Source: Hippasteria phrygiana
Taxonomy: Eukaryota; Echinodermata; Asteroidea; Valvatida; Goniasteridae
Length of the DNA: 64,000 bases
Assembly (NCBI GenBank): GCA_037893225.1
Contig: JAZGUH010000555.1
Coordinates: forward strand, 496,001-560,000
Reading direction: 5' to 3'
Under the pieces are notes generated by a model. The model made no database searches. It was not told the DNA's origin and was given only the letters and a program-made list of their open reading frames with translations. Made by a program: the position numbers and the translations under genes. This document shows, one piece after another, positions 1-9,325 of the stretch; within the stretch, counting starts at the first letter, position 1; each line of letters starts with the position of its first letter.

Positions 1-2103
1 CAAGTGTTACAGTGCAAGTGTTACAGTGCAAGTGTTACAGTGCAAGTGTTACAGTGCAAGTGTTACAGTGCAAGTGTTACAGTGCAAGTGCTAGTGATCG
101 GGTTAGAATGTGAGAGTAAGAGAGAAGGAAAGTCAGAGGTAGAGAGAGTGTTTGACTTACTCATCTACTAAACAGCGTAGGTCTATTGTGCTGATCTAGG
201 CCTGCATGCTGTCTATCTCACTAGGCCATTCCAGTTCTGTCCATGATGATATTGGGTGGCCTCGAGGTCTTGACAGCCAGGAGCCAGATGTTGATCTCTC
301 CTGAAGTTGATCTCTCCTGAAGTTGATGGAAAAATAGAGTAAGCGAGTTAGGAATATTAAAATTAGTGTTAGAGTTAAGGGTTTGAGTTCAAGTGTTAGG
401 GTTAAGGTTCGAAGGCAAGTGTTACAGTGCAAGTGTTACAGTGCAAGTGTTACAGTGCAAGTGTTACAGTGCAAGTGTTACAGTGCAAGTGTTACAGTGC
501 AAGTGCTAGTGATTGGGTTAGAATGTGAGAGTAAGAGAGAAGGAGAGTCAGAGGTAGAGAGAGTGTTTGACTTACTCATCGACTAAACAGCGTAGGTCTA
601 TTGTGCTGATGTAGGCCTGCATGCTGTCTATCTCACTAGGCCATTCCAGTTCTGTCCATGATGATCTTGGGTGGCCTCGAGGTCTTGACAGCCAGGAGCC
701 AGATGTTGATCTCTCCTAAAGTTGATCTCTCCTGAAGTTGATGGAAAAATAGAGTAAGCGAGTTAAGAATATTAAAATTAGTGTTAGAGTTAAGGGTTTG
801 AGATCAAGTGTTAGGGTTAAGGTTCGAGGGCAAGTGTTACAGTGCAAGTGTTACAGTGCAAGTGTTGCAAGTGTTACAGTGCAAGTGTTACAGTGCAAGT
901 GCTAGTGATCGGGTTAGAATGTGAGAGTAAGAGAGAAGGAGAGTCAGAGGTAGAGAGAGTGTTAGACTTACTCATCTACTAAACAGCGTAGGTCTATTGT
1001 GCTGATCTAGGCCTGCATGCTGTCTATCTCACTAGGCCATTCCAGTTCTGTCCATGATGATCTTGGGTGGCCTCGAGGTCTTGACAGCCAGGAGCCAGAT
1101 GTTGATCTCTCCTAAAGTTGATCTCTCCTGAAGTTGATGAAAAAATAGAGTAAGCGAGTTAAGAATATTAAAATTAGTGTTAGAGTTAAGGGTTTGAGTT
1201 CAAGTGTTAGGGTTAAGGTTCGAGGGCAAGTGTTACAGTGCAAGTGTTGCAAGTGTTACAGTGCAAGTGTTGCAAGTGTTACAGTGCAAGTGTTACAGTG
1301 CAAGTGCTAGTGATCGGGTTAGAATGTGAGAGTAAGAGAGAAGGAGAGTCAGAGGTAGAGAGAGTGTTAGACTTACTCATATACTAAACAGCGTAGGTCT
1401 ATTGTGCTGATCTAGGCCTGCATGCTGTCTATCTCACTAGGCCATTCCAGTTCTGTCCATGATGATCTTGGGTGGCCTCGAGGTCTTGACAGCCAGGAGC
1501 CGGATGTTGATCTCTCCTGAAGTTGATGGAAAAATAGAGTAAGCGAGTTAAGAATATAAAAATTAGTGTTAGGGTTAAGGTTCGAGTGCAAGTGTTACAG
1601 TGCAAGTGTTAGGGTTAAGGTTCGAGTGCAAGTGTTACAGTGCAAGTGTTGCAAGTGTTACAGTGCAAGCGTTACAGTGCAAGCGTTACAGTGCAAGTGT
1701 TACAGTGCAAGTGTTACAGTGCAAGTGTTGCAAGTGTTACAGTGCAAGCGTTACAGTGCAAGTGTTACAGTGCAAGTGTTAGTGATCGGGTTAGAATGTG
1801 AGAGTAAGAGAGAAGGAGAGTCAGAGGTAGAGAGAGTGTTAGACTTACTCATCTACTAAACAGCGTAGGTCTATTGTGCTGATCTAGGCCTGCATGCTGT
1901 CTATCTCACTAGGCCATTCCAGTTCTGTCCATGATGATCTTGGGTGGCCTCGAGGTCCTGACAGCCAGGAGCCGGAGGTTGATCTCTCCTGAAGTTGATC
2001 TCTCCTAAAGTTGATGGAAAAATAGAGTAAGCGAGTTAAGAATCATAAAATTAGTGTTAGAGTTACGGGTTTGAGTTCAAGTGTTAGGGTTAAGGTTCGA
2101 GGG

Positions 2104-2319
2104 CAAGTGTTACAGTGCAAGTGTTACAGTGCAAGTGTTACAGTGCAAGTGTTACAGTGCAAGTGTTACAGTGCAAGTGTTACAGTGCAAGTGTTACAGT
2201 GCAAGTGTTACAGTGCAAGTGTTACAGTGCAAGTGTTACAGTGCAAGTGTTACAGTGCAAGTGTTACAGTGCAAGTGTTACAGTGCAAGTGTTACAGTGC
2301 AAGTGTTACAGTGCAAGTG
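2104..2319 (+). repeat. Expanded 14-bp minisatellite, about 15 units
   Basis: An uninterrupted run of CAAGTGTTACAGTG of 216 bp, ending in a 6-bp partial unit before CTAGTGATC. It accounts for the 541-bp monomer spacing at 1901-2442. The equivalent tract in the 25.9-kb monomer is 84 bp shorter, which is exactly six units. Confidence 0.95.
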
Positions 2320-3046
2320 CTAGTGATCGGGTTAGAATGTGAGAGTAAGAGAGAAGGAGAGTCAGAGGTAGAGCGTGTGTTTGACTTACTCATCTACTAA
2401 ACAGCGTAGATCTATTGTGCTGATCTAGGCCTGCATGCTGTCTATCTCACTAGGCCATTCCAGTTCTGTCCATGATGATCTTGGGTGGCCTCGAGGTCTT
2501 GACAGCCAGAAGCCGGATGTTGATCTCTCCTGAAGTTGATGGAAAAATAGAGTAAGCGAGTTAAGAATATTAAAATTAGTGTTAGAGTTAAGGGTTTGAG
2601 TTCAAGTGTTAGGGTTAAGGTTTGAGTGCAAGTGTTACAGTGCAAGTGTTAGGGTTAAGGTTCGAGTGCAAGTGTTACAGTGCAAGTGTTACAGTGCAAG
2701 TGTTACAGTGCAAGTGTTACAGTGCAAGTGTTACAGTGCAAGTGTTACAGTGCAAGTGTTACAGTGCAAGTGTTACAGTGCAAGTGTTAGTGATCGGGTT
2801 AGAATGTGAGAGTAAGAGAGAAGGAGAGTCAGAGGTAGAGAGAGTGTTTGACTTACTCATCGACTAAACAGCGTAGGTCTATTGTGCTGATCTAGGCCTG
2901 CATACTGTCTATCTCACTAGGCCATTCCAGTTCTGTCCATGATGATCTTGGGTGGCCTCGAGGTCTTGACAGCCAGGAGCCAGATGTTGATCTCTCCTAA
3001 AGTTGATGGAAAAATAGAGTAAGCGAGTTAAGAATATTAAAATTAG

Positions 3047-3095
3047 TGTTAGAGTTAAGGGTTTGAGATCAAGTGTTAGGGTTAAGGTTCGAGGG
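3047..3095 (+). repeat. Degenerate telomere-like block (example copy)
   Basis: A run of degenerate hexamers to octamers: TTAGAG, TTAAGGG, TTTGAG, ATCAAG, TGTTAGGG, TTAAGG, TTCGAG. One exact TTAGGG is followed by the near match TTAAGG. An equivalent block is in essentially every monomer, and several monomers carry two or three copies of the TTAGGGTTAAGGTTCGAG part, for example 1565-1630, 4390-4446 and 37085-37180. TTAGGG is the usual metazoan telomere repeat, so the block may descend from an interstitial or subtelomeric telomere tract. That origin is inference; the motif itself is plainly visible. Confidence 0.7.
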
Positions 3096-3166
3096 CAAGT
3101 GTTACAGTGCAAGTGTTACAGTGCAAGTGTTGCAAGTGTTACAGTGCAAGTGTTACAGTGCAAGTG
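3096..3166 (+). repeat. 14-bp minisatellite with 9-bp variant (example copy)
   Basis: Tandem CAAGTGTTACAGTG units containing one 9-bp derivative, CAAGTGTTG, which is the 14-bp unit lacking five bases. Such a tract lies between the telomere-like block and the CTAGTGATCGGG link in every monomer. Other point variants include CAAGCGTTACAGTG (1660-1760, 15490-15520, 17160), GGAAGTG (40970, 44250, 52945) and a 13-bp CAATGTTACAGTG unit (36971, 40268, 43550, 52244). These variants recur at equivalent places in higher-order copies and serve as lineage markers. Confidence 0.95.
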
Positions 3167-3186
3167 CTAGTGATCGGGTTAGAATG

Positions 3187-3226
3187 TGAGAGTAAGAGAG
3201 AAGGAGAGTCAGAGGTAGAGAGAGTG
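3187..3226 (+). other. GA-rich tract (example copy)
   Basis: A roughly 40-bp, mostly purine stretch with several GAGAG words, present in nearly every monomer between the CTAGTGATCGGG link and the core. It is one of the best conserved parts of the monomer and varies only at scattered bases (GGAGAG or GGAAAG; GAGAGAGTG, GAGCGTGTG or GAGAGTGTG). GAGAG is the core recognised by GAGA-type zinc-finger factors in insects, but no function is shown here. Confidence 0.6.
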
Positions 3227-3535
3227 TTAGACTTACTCATCTACTAAACAGCGTAGGTCAATTGTGCTGATCTAGGCCTGCATGCTGTCTATCTCACTAG
3301 GCCATTCCAGTTCTGTCCATGATGATCTTGGGTGGCCTCGAGGTCTTGACAGCCAGGAGCCGGATGTTGATCTCTCCTGAAGTTGATGGAAAAATAGAGA
3401 AAGCGAGTTAGGAATATTAAAATTAGTGTTAGAGTTAAGGGTTTGAGTTCAAGTTTTAGGGTTAAGGTTCGAAGGCAAGTGTTACAGTGCAAGTGTTACA
3501 GTGCAAGTGTTACAGTGCAAGTGTTACAGTGCAAG

Positions 3536-6500
3536 TGATCGGGTTAGAATGTGAGAGTAAGAGAGAAGGAGAGTCAGAGGTAGAGAGAGTGTTTGACTTA
3601 CTCATCGACTAAACAGCGTAGGTCTATTGTGCTGATCTAGGCATGCATGCTGTCTATCTCACTAGGCCATTCCAGTTCTATCCATGATGATCTTGGGTGG
3701 CCTCGAGGTCTTGACAGCCAGGAGCCAGATGTTGATCTCTCCTAAAGTTGATCTCTCCTGAAGTTGATGGAAAAATAGAGTAAGCGAGTTAAGAATATTA
3801 AAATTAGTGTTAGAGTTAAGGGTTTGAGTTCAAGTGTTAGGGTTAAGGTTCGAGGGCAAGTGTTACAGTGCAAGTGTTACAGTGCAAGTGTTACAGTGCA
3901 AGTGTTACAGTGCAAGTGTTACAGTGCAAGTGTTACAGTGCAAGTGTTACAGTGCAAGTGCTAGTGATCGGGTTAGAATGTGAGAGTAAGAGAGAAGCAG
4001 AGTCAGAGGTAGAGAGAGTGTTTGACTTACTCATCGACTAAACAGCGTAGGTCTATTGTGCTGATCTAGGCCTGCATGCTGTCTATCTCACTAGGCCATT
4101 CCAGTTCTGTCCATGATGATCTTGGGTGGCCTCGAGGTCTTGACAGCCAGGAGCCAGATGTTGATCTCTCCTAAAGTTGATCTCTCCTGAAGTTGATGGA
4201 AAAATAGAGTAAGCGAGTTAAGAATATTAAAATTAGTGTTAGAGTTAAGGGTTTGAGTTCAAGTGTTAGGGTTAAGGTTCGAGGGCAAGTGTTACAGTGC
4301 AAGTGTTACAGTGCAAGTGTTACAGTGCAAGTGTTACAGTGCAAGTGTTACAGTGCAAGTGTTACAGTGCAAGTGTTACAGTGCAAGTGTTAGGGTTAAG
4401 GTTCGAGTGCAAGTGTTACAGTGCAAGTGTTAGGGTTAAGGTTCGAGTGCAAGTGTTACAGTGCAAGTGTTACAGTGCAAGTGTTACAGTGCAAGTGTTA
4501 CAGTGCAAGTGTTACAGTGCAAGTGTTAGTGATCGGGTTAGAATGTGAGAGTAAGAGAGAAGGAGAGTCAGAGGTAGAGAGAGTGTTTGACTTACTCATC
4601 TACTAAACAGCTTAGGTCTATTGTGCTGATCTAGGCCTGCATGCTGTCTATCTCACTGGGCCATTCCAGTTCTGTCCATGATGATCTTGGGTGGCCTCGA
4701 GGTCTTGACAGCCAGGAGCCAGATGTTGATCTCTCCTGAAGTTGATCTCTCCTGAAGTTGATGGAAAAATAGAGTAAGCGAGTTAGGAATATTAAAATTA
4801 GTGTTAGAGTTAAGGGTTTGAGTTCAAGTGTTAGAGTTAAGGGGTTGAGTTCAAGTTTAAGGGTTAAGGTTCGAGGGCAAGTGTTACAGTGCAAGTGTTA
4901 CAGTGCAAGTGTTACAGTGCAAGTGTTACAGTGCAAGTGTTACAGTGCAAGTGTTACAGTGCAAGTGCTAGTGATCGGGTTAGAATGTGAGAGTAAGAGA
5001 GAAGGAGAGTCAGAGGTAGAGAGAGTGTTTGACTTACTCATCGACTAAACAGCGTAGGTCTATTGTGCTGATCTAGGCCTGCATGCTGTCTATCTCACTA
5101 GGCCATTCCAGTTCTGTCCATGATGATCTTGGGTGGCCTCGAGGTCTTGACAGCCAGGAGCCAGATGTTGATCTCTCCTAAAGTTGATGGAAAAATAGAG
5201 TAAGCGAGTTAAGAATATTAAAATTAGTGTTAGAGTTAAGGGTTTGAGATCAAGTGTTAGGGTTAAGGTTCGAGGGCAAGTGTTACAGTGCAAGTGTTAC
5301 AGTGCAAGTGTTGCAAGTGTTACAGTGCAAGTGTTACAGTGCAAGTGCTAGTGATCGGGTTAGAATGTGAGAGTAAGAGAGAAGGAGAGTCAGAGGTAGA
5401 GAGAGTGTTAGACTTACTCATCTACTAAACAGCGTAGGTCTATTGTGCTGATCTAGGCCTGCATGCTGTCTATCTCACTAGGCCATTCCAGTTCTGTCCA
5501 TGATGATCTTGGGTGGCCTCGAGGTCTTGACAGCCAGGAGCCGGATGTTGATCTCTCCTGAAGTTGATGGAAAAATAGAGTAAGCGAGTTAGGAATATTA
5601 AAATTAGTGTTAGAGTTAAGGGTTTGAGTTCAAGTGTTAGGGTTAAGGTTCGAGGGCAAGTGTTACAGTGCAAGTGTTACAGTGCAAGTGTTACAGTGCA
5701 AGTGCTAGTGATCGGGTTAGAATGTGAGAGTAAGAGAGAAGGAGAGTCAGAGGTAGAGAGAGTGTTTGACTTACTCATCGACTAAACAGCGTAGGTCTAT
5801 TGTGCTGATCTAGGCCTGCATGCTGTCTATCTCACTAGGCCATTCCAGTTCTGTCCATGATGATCTTGGGTGGCCTCGAGGTCTTGACAGCCAGGAGCCA
5901 GATGTTGATCTCTCCTAAAGTTGATCTCTCCTGAAGTTGATGGAAAAATAGAGTAAGCGAGTTAAGAATATTAAAATTAGTGTTAGAGTTAAGGGTTTGA
6001 GTTCAAGTGTTAGGGTTAAGGTTCGAGGGCAAGTGTTACAGTGCAAGTGTTGCAAGTGTTACAGTGCAAGTGTTGCAAGTGTTACAGTGCAAGTGTTACA
6101 GTGCAAGTGTTACAGTGCAAGTGCTAGTGATCGGGTTAGAATGTGAGAGTAAGAGAGAAGGAGAGTCAGAGGTAGAGAGAGTGTTTGACTTACTCATCGA
6201 CTAAACAGCGTAGGTCTATTGTGCTGATCTAGGCATGCATGCTGTCTATCTCACTAGGCCATTCCAGTTCTATCCATGATGATCTTGGGTGGCCTCGAGG
6301 TCTTGACAGCCAGGAGCCAGATGTTGATCTCTCCTAAAGTTGATCTCTCCTGAAGTTGATGGAAAAATAGAGTAAGCGAGTTAAGAATATTAAAATTAGT
6401 GTTAGAGTTAAGGGTTTGAGTTCAAGTGTTAGGGTTAAGGTTCGAGGGCAAGTGTTACAGTGCAAGTGTTACAGTGCAAGTGTTACAGTGCAAGTGTTAC

Positions 6501-8777
6501 AGTGCAAGTGTTACAGTGCAAGTGTTACAGTGCAAGTGTTACAGTGCAAGTGCTAGTGATCGGGTTAGAATGTGAGAGTAAGAGAGAAGCAGAGTCAGAG
6601 GTAGAGAGAGTGTTTGACTTACTCATCGACTAAACAGCGTAGGTCTATTGTGCTGATCTAGGCCTGCATGCTGTCTATCTCACTAGGCCATTCCAGTTCT
6701 GTCCATGATGATCTTGGGTGGCCTCGAGGTCTTGACAGCCAGGAGCCAGATGTTGATCTCTCCTAAAGTTGATCTCTCCTGAAGTTGATGGAAAAATAGA
6801 GTAAGCGAGTTAAGAATATTAAAATTAGTGTTAGAGTTAAGGGTTTGAGTTCAAGTGTTAGGGTTAAGGTTCGAGGGCAAGTGTTACAGTGCAAGTGTTA
6901 CAGTGCAAGTGTTACAGTGCAAGTGTTACAGTGCAAGTGTTACAGTGCAAGTGTTACAGTGCAAGTGTTACAGTGCAAGTGTTAGGGTTAAGGTTCGAGT
7001 GCAAGTGTTACAGTGCAAGTGTTAGGGTTAAGGTTCGAGTGCAAGTGTTACAGTGCAAGTGTTACAGTGCAAGTGTTACAGTGCAAGTGTTACAGTGCAA
7101 GTGTTACAGTGCAAGTGTTAGTGATCGGGTTAGAATGTGAGAGTAAGAGAGAAGGAGAGTCAGAGGTAGAGAGAGTGTTTGACTTACTCATCTACTAAAC
7201 AGCTTAGGTCTATTGTGCTGATCTAGGCCTGCATGCTGTCTATCTCACTGGGCCATTCCAGTTCTGTCCATGATGATCTTGGGTGGCCTCGAGGTCTTGA
7301 CAGCCAGGAGCCAGATGTTGATCTCTCCTGAAGTTGATCTCTCCTGAAGTTGATGGAAAAATAGAGTAAGCGAGTTAGGAATATTAAAATTAGTGTTAGA
7401 GTTAAGGGTTTGAGTTCAAGTGTTAGAGTTAAGGGGTTGAGTTCAAGTTTAAGGGTTAAGGTTCGAGGGCAAGTGTTACAGTGCAAGTGTTACAGTGCAA
7501 GTGTTACAGTGCAAGTGTTACAGTGCAAGTGTTACAGTGCAAGTGTTACAGTGCAAGTGCTAGTGATCGGGTTAGAATGTGAGAGTAAGAGAGAAGGAGA
7601 GTCAGAGGTAGAGAGAGTGTTTGACTTACTCATCGACTAAACAGCGTAGGTCTATTGTGCTGATCTAGGCCTGCATGCTGTCTATCTCACTAGGCCATTC
7701 CAGTTCTGTCCATGATGATCTTGGGTGGCCTCGAGGTCTTGACAGCCAGGAGCCAGATGTTGATCTCTCCTAAAGTTGATGGAAAAATAGAGTAAGCGAG
7801 TTAAGAATATTAAAATTAGTGTTAGAGTTAAGGGTTTGAGATCAAGTGTTAGGGTTAAGGTTCGAGGGCAAGTGTTACAGTGCAAGTGTTACAGTGCAAG
7901 TGTTGCAAGTGTTACAGTGCAAGTGTTACAGTGCAAGTGCTAGTGATCGGGTTAGAATGTGAGAGTAAGAGAGAAGGAGAGTCAGAGGTAGAGAGAGTGT
8001 TAGACTTACTCATCTACTAAACAGCGTAGGTCTATTGTGCTGATCTAGGCCTGCATGCTGTCTATCTCACTAGGCCATTCCAGTTCTGTCCATGATGATC
8101 TTGGGTGGCCTCGAGGTCTTGACAGCCAGGAGCCGGATGTTGATCTCTCCTGAAGTTGATGGAAAAATAGAGTAAGCGAGTTAGGAATATTAAAATTAGT
8201 GTTAGAGTTAAGGGTTTGAGTTCAAGTGTTAGGGTTAAGGTTCGAGGGCAAGTGTTACAGTGCAAGTGTTACAGTGCAAGTGTTACAGTGCAAGTGCTAG
8301 TGATCGGGTTAGAATGTGAGAGTAAGAGAGAAGGAGAGTCAGAGGTAGAGAGAGTGTTTGACTTACTCATCGACTAAACAGCGTAGGTCTATTGTGCTGA
8401 TCTAGGCCTGCATGCTGTCTATCTCACTAGGCCATTCCAGTTCTGTCCATGATGATCTTGGGTGGCCTCGAGGTCTTGACAGCCAGGAGCCAGATGTTGA
8501 TCTCTCCTAAAGTTGATCTCTCCTGAAGTTGATGGAAAAATAGAGTAAGCGAGTTAAGAATATTAAAATTAGTGTTAGAGTTAAGGGTTTGAGTTCAAGT
8601 GTTAGGGTTAAGGTTCGAGGGCAAGTGTTACAGTGCAAGTGTTGCAAGTGTTACAGTGCAAGTGTTGCAAGTGTTACAGTGCAAGTGTTACAGTGCAAGT
8701 GTTACAGTGCAAGTGCTAGTGATCGGGTTAGAATGTGAGAGTAAGAGAGAAGGAGAGTCAGAGGTAGAGAGAGTGTT
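3536..8777. repeat. Higher-order repeat, 2592-bp period, two copies
   Basis: Landmark spacings from 4083 run 565, 442, 380, 357, 419, 429, then 565, 442, 380, 357 again. The six-monomer period is exactly 2592 bp. Copy 1 is about 3536-6127, copy 2 about 6128-8719, and a third begins but is cut off by the retrotransposon. Both copies share rare bases, such as GGCATGCATGCTG with TTCTATCC (3640 and 6232) and AAACAGCTTAGG with CACTGGGCC (4610 and 7202). Comparison by eye shows the copies essentially identical. Confidence 0.92.
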
Positions 8778-8795
8778 TCATTTCATTTCATTTCA
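8776..8795 (-). repeat. Retrotransposon 3' tail, four pentanucleotide units
   Basis: (TTTCA)x4 on the plus strand, that is (TGAAA)x4 in the element sense, followed on the left directly by satellite GAGAGTGTT. The first two T's are shared with the satellite. Short-repeat tails of this kind are characteristic of CR1/L2-type elements and mark the point where target-primed reverse transcription began. Confidence 0.88.
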
Positions 8796-9325
8796 TTTAT
8801 TATTTCTCAGGGCAAACATAAAAAGGTACAGTACACAGATGAAAAAATGACATAAAACAAAACATGACATGGTAACACCCCTGAAGGATTGCCAAATGTG
8901 AACTAAATCACAATCGAGTGGCTCTCCAAATGTAGCCATGCCAACATTAAATACATGTACATATATATATGCAAAATGAAAAAAAAAAAAAAAATGCAAG
9001 GCAATACTATAGTAATACAAAAAAAATACAAATTTAGTTATAAATAGGTTTGCTTACAGTATATGCAGGAGATGAAGTATATATAAATAAATATGTAGAC
9101 GGATTTCAAATACATTTATGATATTAAATCTCCTTAAAATAAATACATTATGTACACAAATAACAGATTGTAACAGTTCAGAATAGACCTAAAACATAAT
9201 GACGTCACACTTAGCTTACATGCGCACAAGTCCATGGTAGTCTCAGGGTACCAGGCATCCCGTAGGGCAATAGAAAAGCACGCATGTAAGCAAACCAAGA
9301 CTCTATGTTTCAGGTGCACGCCTAT
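8778..9325 (-). other. 3' untranslated region of the retrotransposon
   Basis: About 550 bp between the ORF stop and the left satellite junction. It is AT-rich with a 16-base A run on the plus strand (8979-8994, poly-T in the element sense) and a short (AT)n at 8961-8970. Short reading frames here have no recognisable product. I see no tRNA-like or structured 3' element by eye, though a stem-loop recognised by the element's own enzyme would be expected near the tail. Confidence 0.8.
8796..8801 (-). promoter_or_regulatory. AATAAA polyadenylation-type signal
   Basis: AATAAA on the minus strand immediately before the pentanucleotide tail. It fits the end of a retrotransposon transcript, although elements with short-repeat tails do not necessarily use polyadenylation. 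Confidence 0.5.

Larger units (their letters stand above)
2909..3288 (+). repeat. Representative 380-bp satellite monomer
   Basis: One unit from landmark to landmark, chosen because 380 bp is the commonest spacing. In order: a conserved core (2909-2985) with the palindrome CCTCGAGG; one copy of the 16-bp element GTTGATCTCTCCTRAA (2986-3001); an AT-rich stretch (about 3002-3046); a telomere-like G-rich block (about 3047-3095); the 14-bp minisatellite with one 9-bp deleted unit (3096-3166); a short link CTAGTGATCGGG; a GA-rich tract (3187-3226); and the left half of the core with AGGCCT and GCATGC (about 3227-3288). Strand is arbitrary and chosen so that TTAGGG reads forward. The unit has no recognisable coding capacity. 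Confidence 0.93.
1..8777. repeat. Satellite array, left block (20 core landmarks)
   Basis: Tandem array of related monomers of about 357-565 bp. The core landmark CTATCTCAC starts at 213, 628, 1024, 1429, 1901, 2442, 2909, 3289, 3654, 4083, 4648, 5090, 5470, 5827, 6246, 6675, 7240, 7682, 8062 and 8419. Monomers differ by a few diagnostic bases (GAGCCAGA or GAGCCGGA, GAGTTCAAG or GAGATCAAG, ATCTTGGG or ATATTGGG, AATATTAAAATT or AATATAAAAATT) and by minisatellite copy number. The first 1.7 kb copies the type found at 13.8-15.6 kb. The next part, to about 3.4 kb, resembles 25.8-27.2 kb. From about 3.5 kb a 2592-bp higher-order repeat runs to the retrotransposon. The block enters the window inside a minisatellite tract, so it continues beyond position 1. 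No gene is visible. Confidence 0.97.

Noticed and set aside
2104..2319. CRISPR-like repeat array
   Set aside because: Units are directly tandem with no unique spacers, the setting is animal-type satellite DNA, and no cas genes are present.
2071..2400. Plus-strand ORFs of 60-109 codons with cyclic CYSASVTVQVLQCK sequence throughout the satellite
   Set aside because: They are read-through of the stop-free 14-bp minisatellite ending in the GA tract (GLECESKREGESEVE). The same peptide appears in overlapping frames and no independent coding signal is present.
3088..3105. Possible CENP-B box (TTCG near the end of the telomere-like block)
   Set aside because: After TTCG the required A and CGGG positions do not fit; TTCGAGGGC and TTCGAGTGC both fail the consensus.
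2909..3112. Minus-strand ORFs of 67-87 codons (MHCNTC... with LTLTL repeats) in most monomers
   Set aside because: They translate the reverse of the minisatellite end, the telomere-like block and the core. They recur because the monomer recurs, and show no domain or start context.
4631..4740. RPRGHPRSSW in one minus-strand frame of the core, reminiscent of the GRPRxRW end of some retrotransposon proteins
   Set aside because: The match is only a few residues in a short frame without other reverse transcriptase motifs. It is not enough to derive the satellite core from a retroelement.
8793..9319. Short minus-strand ORFs in the 3' UTR (8793-9020 and 9134-9319)
   Set aside because: Low-complexity, AT-rich translations with no family resemblance, lying between the main ORF stop and the tail.
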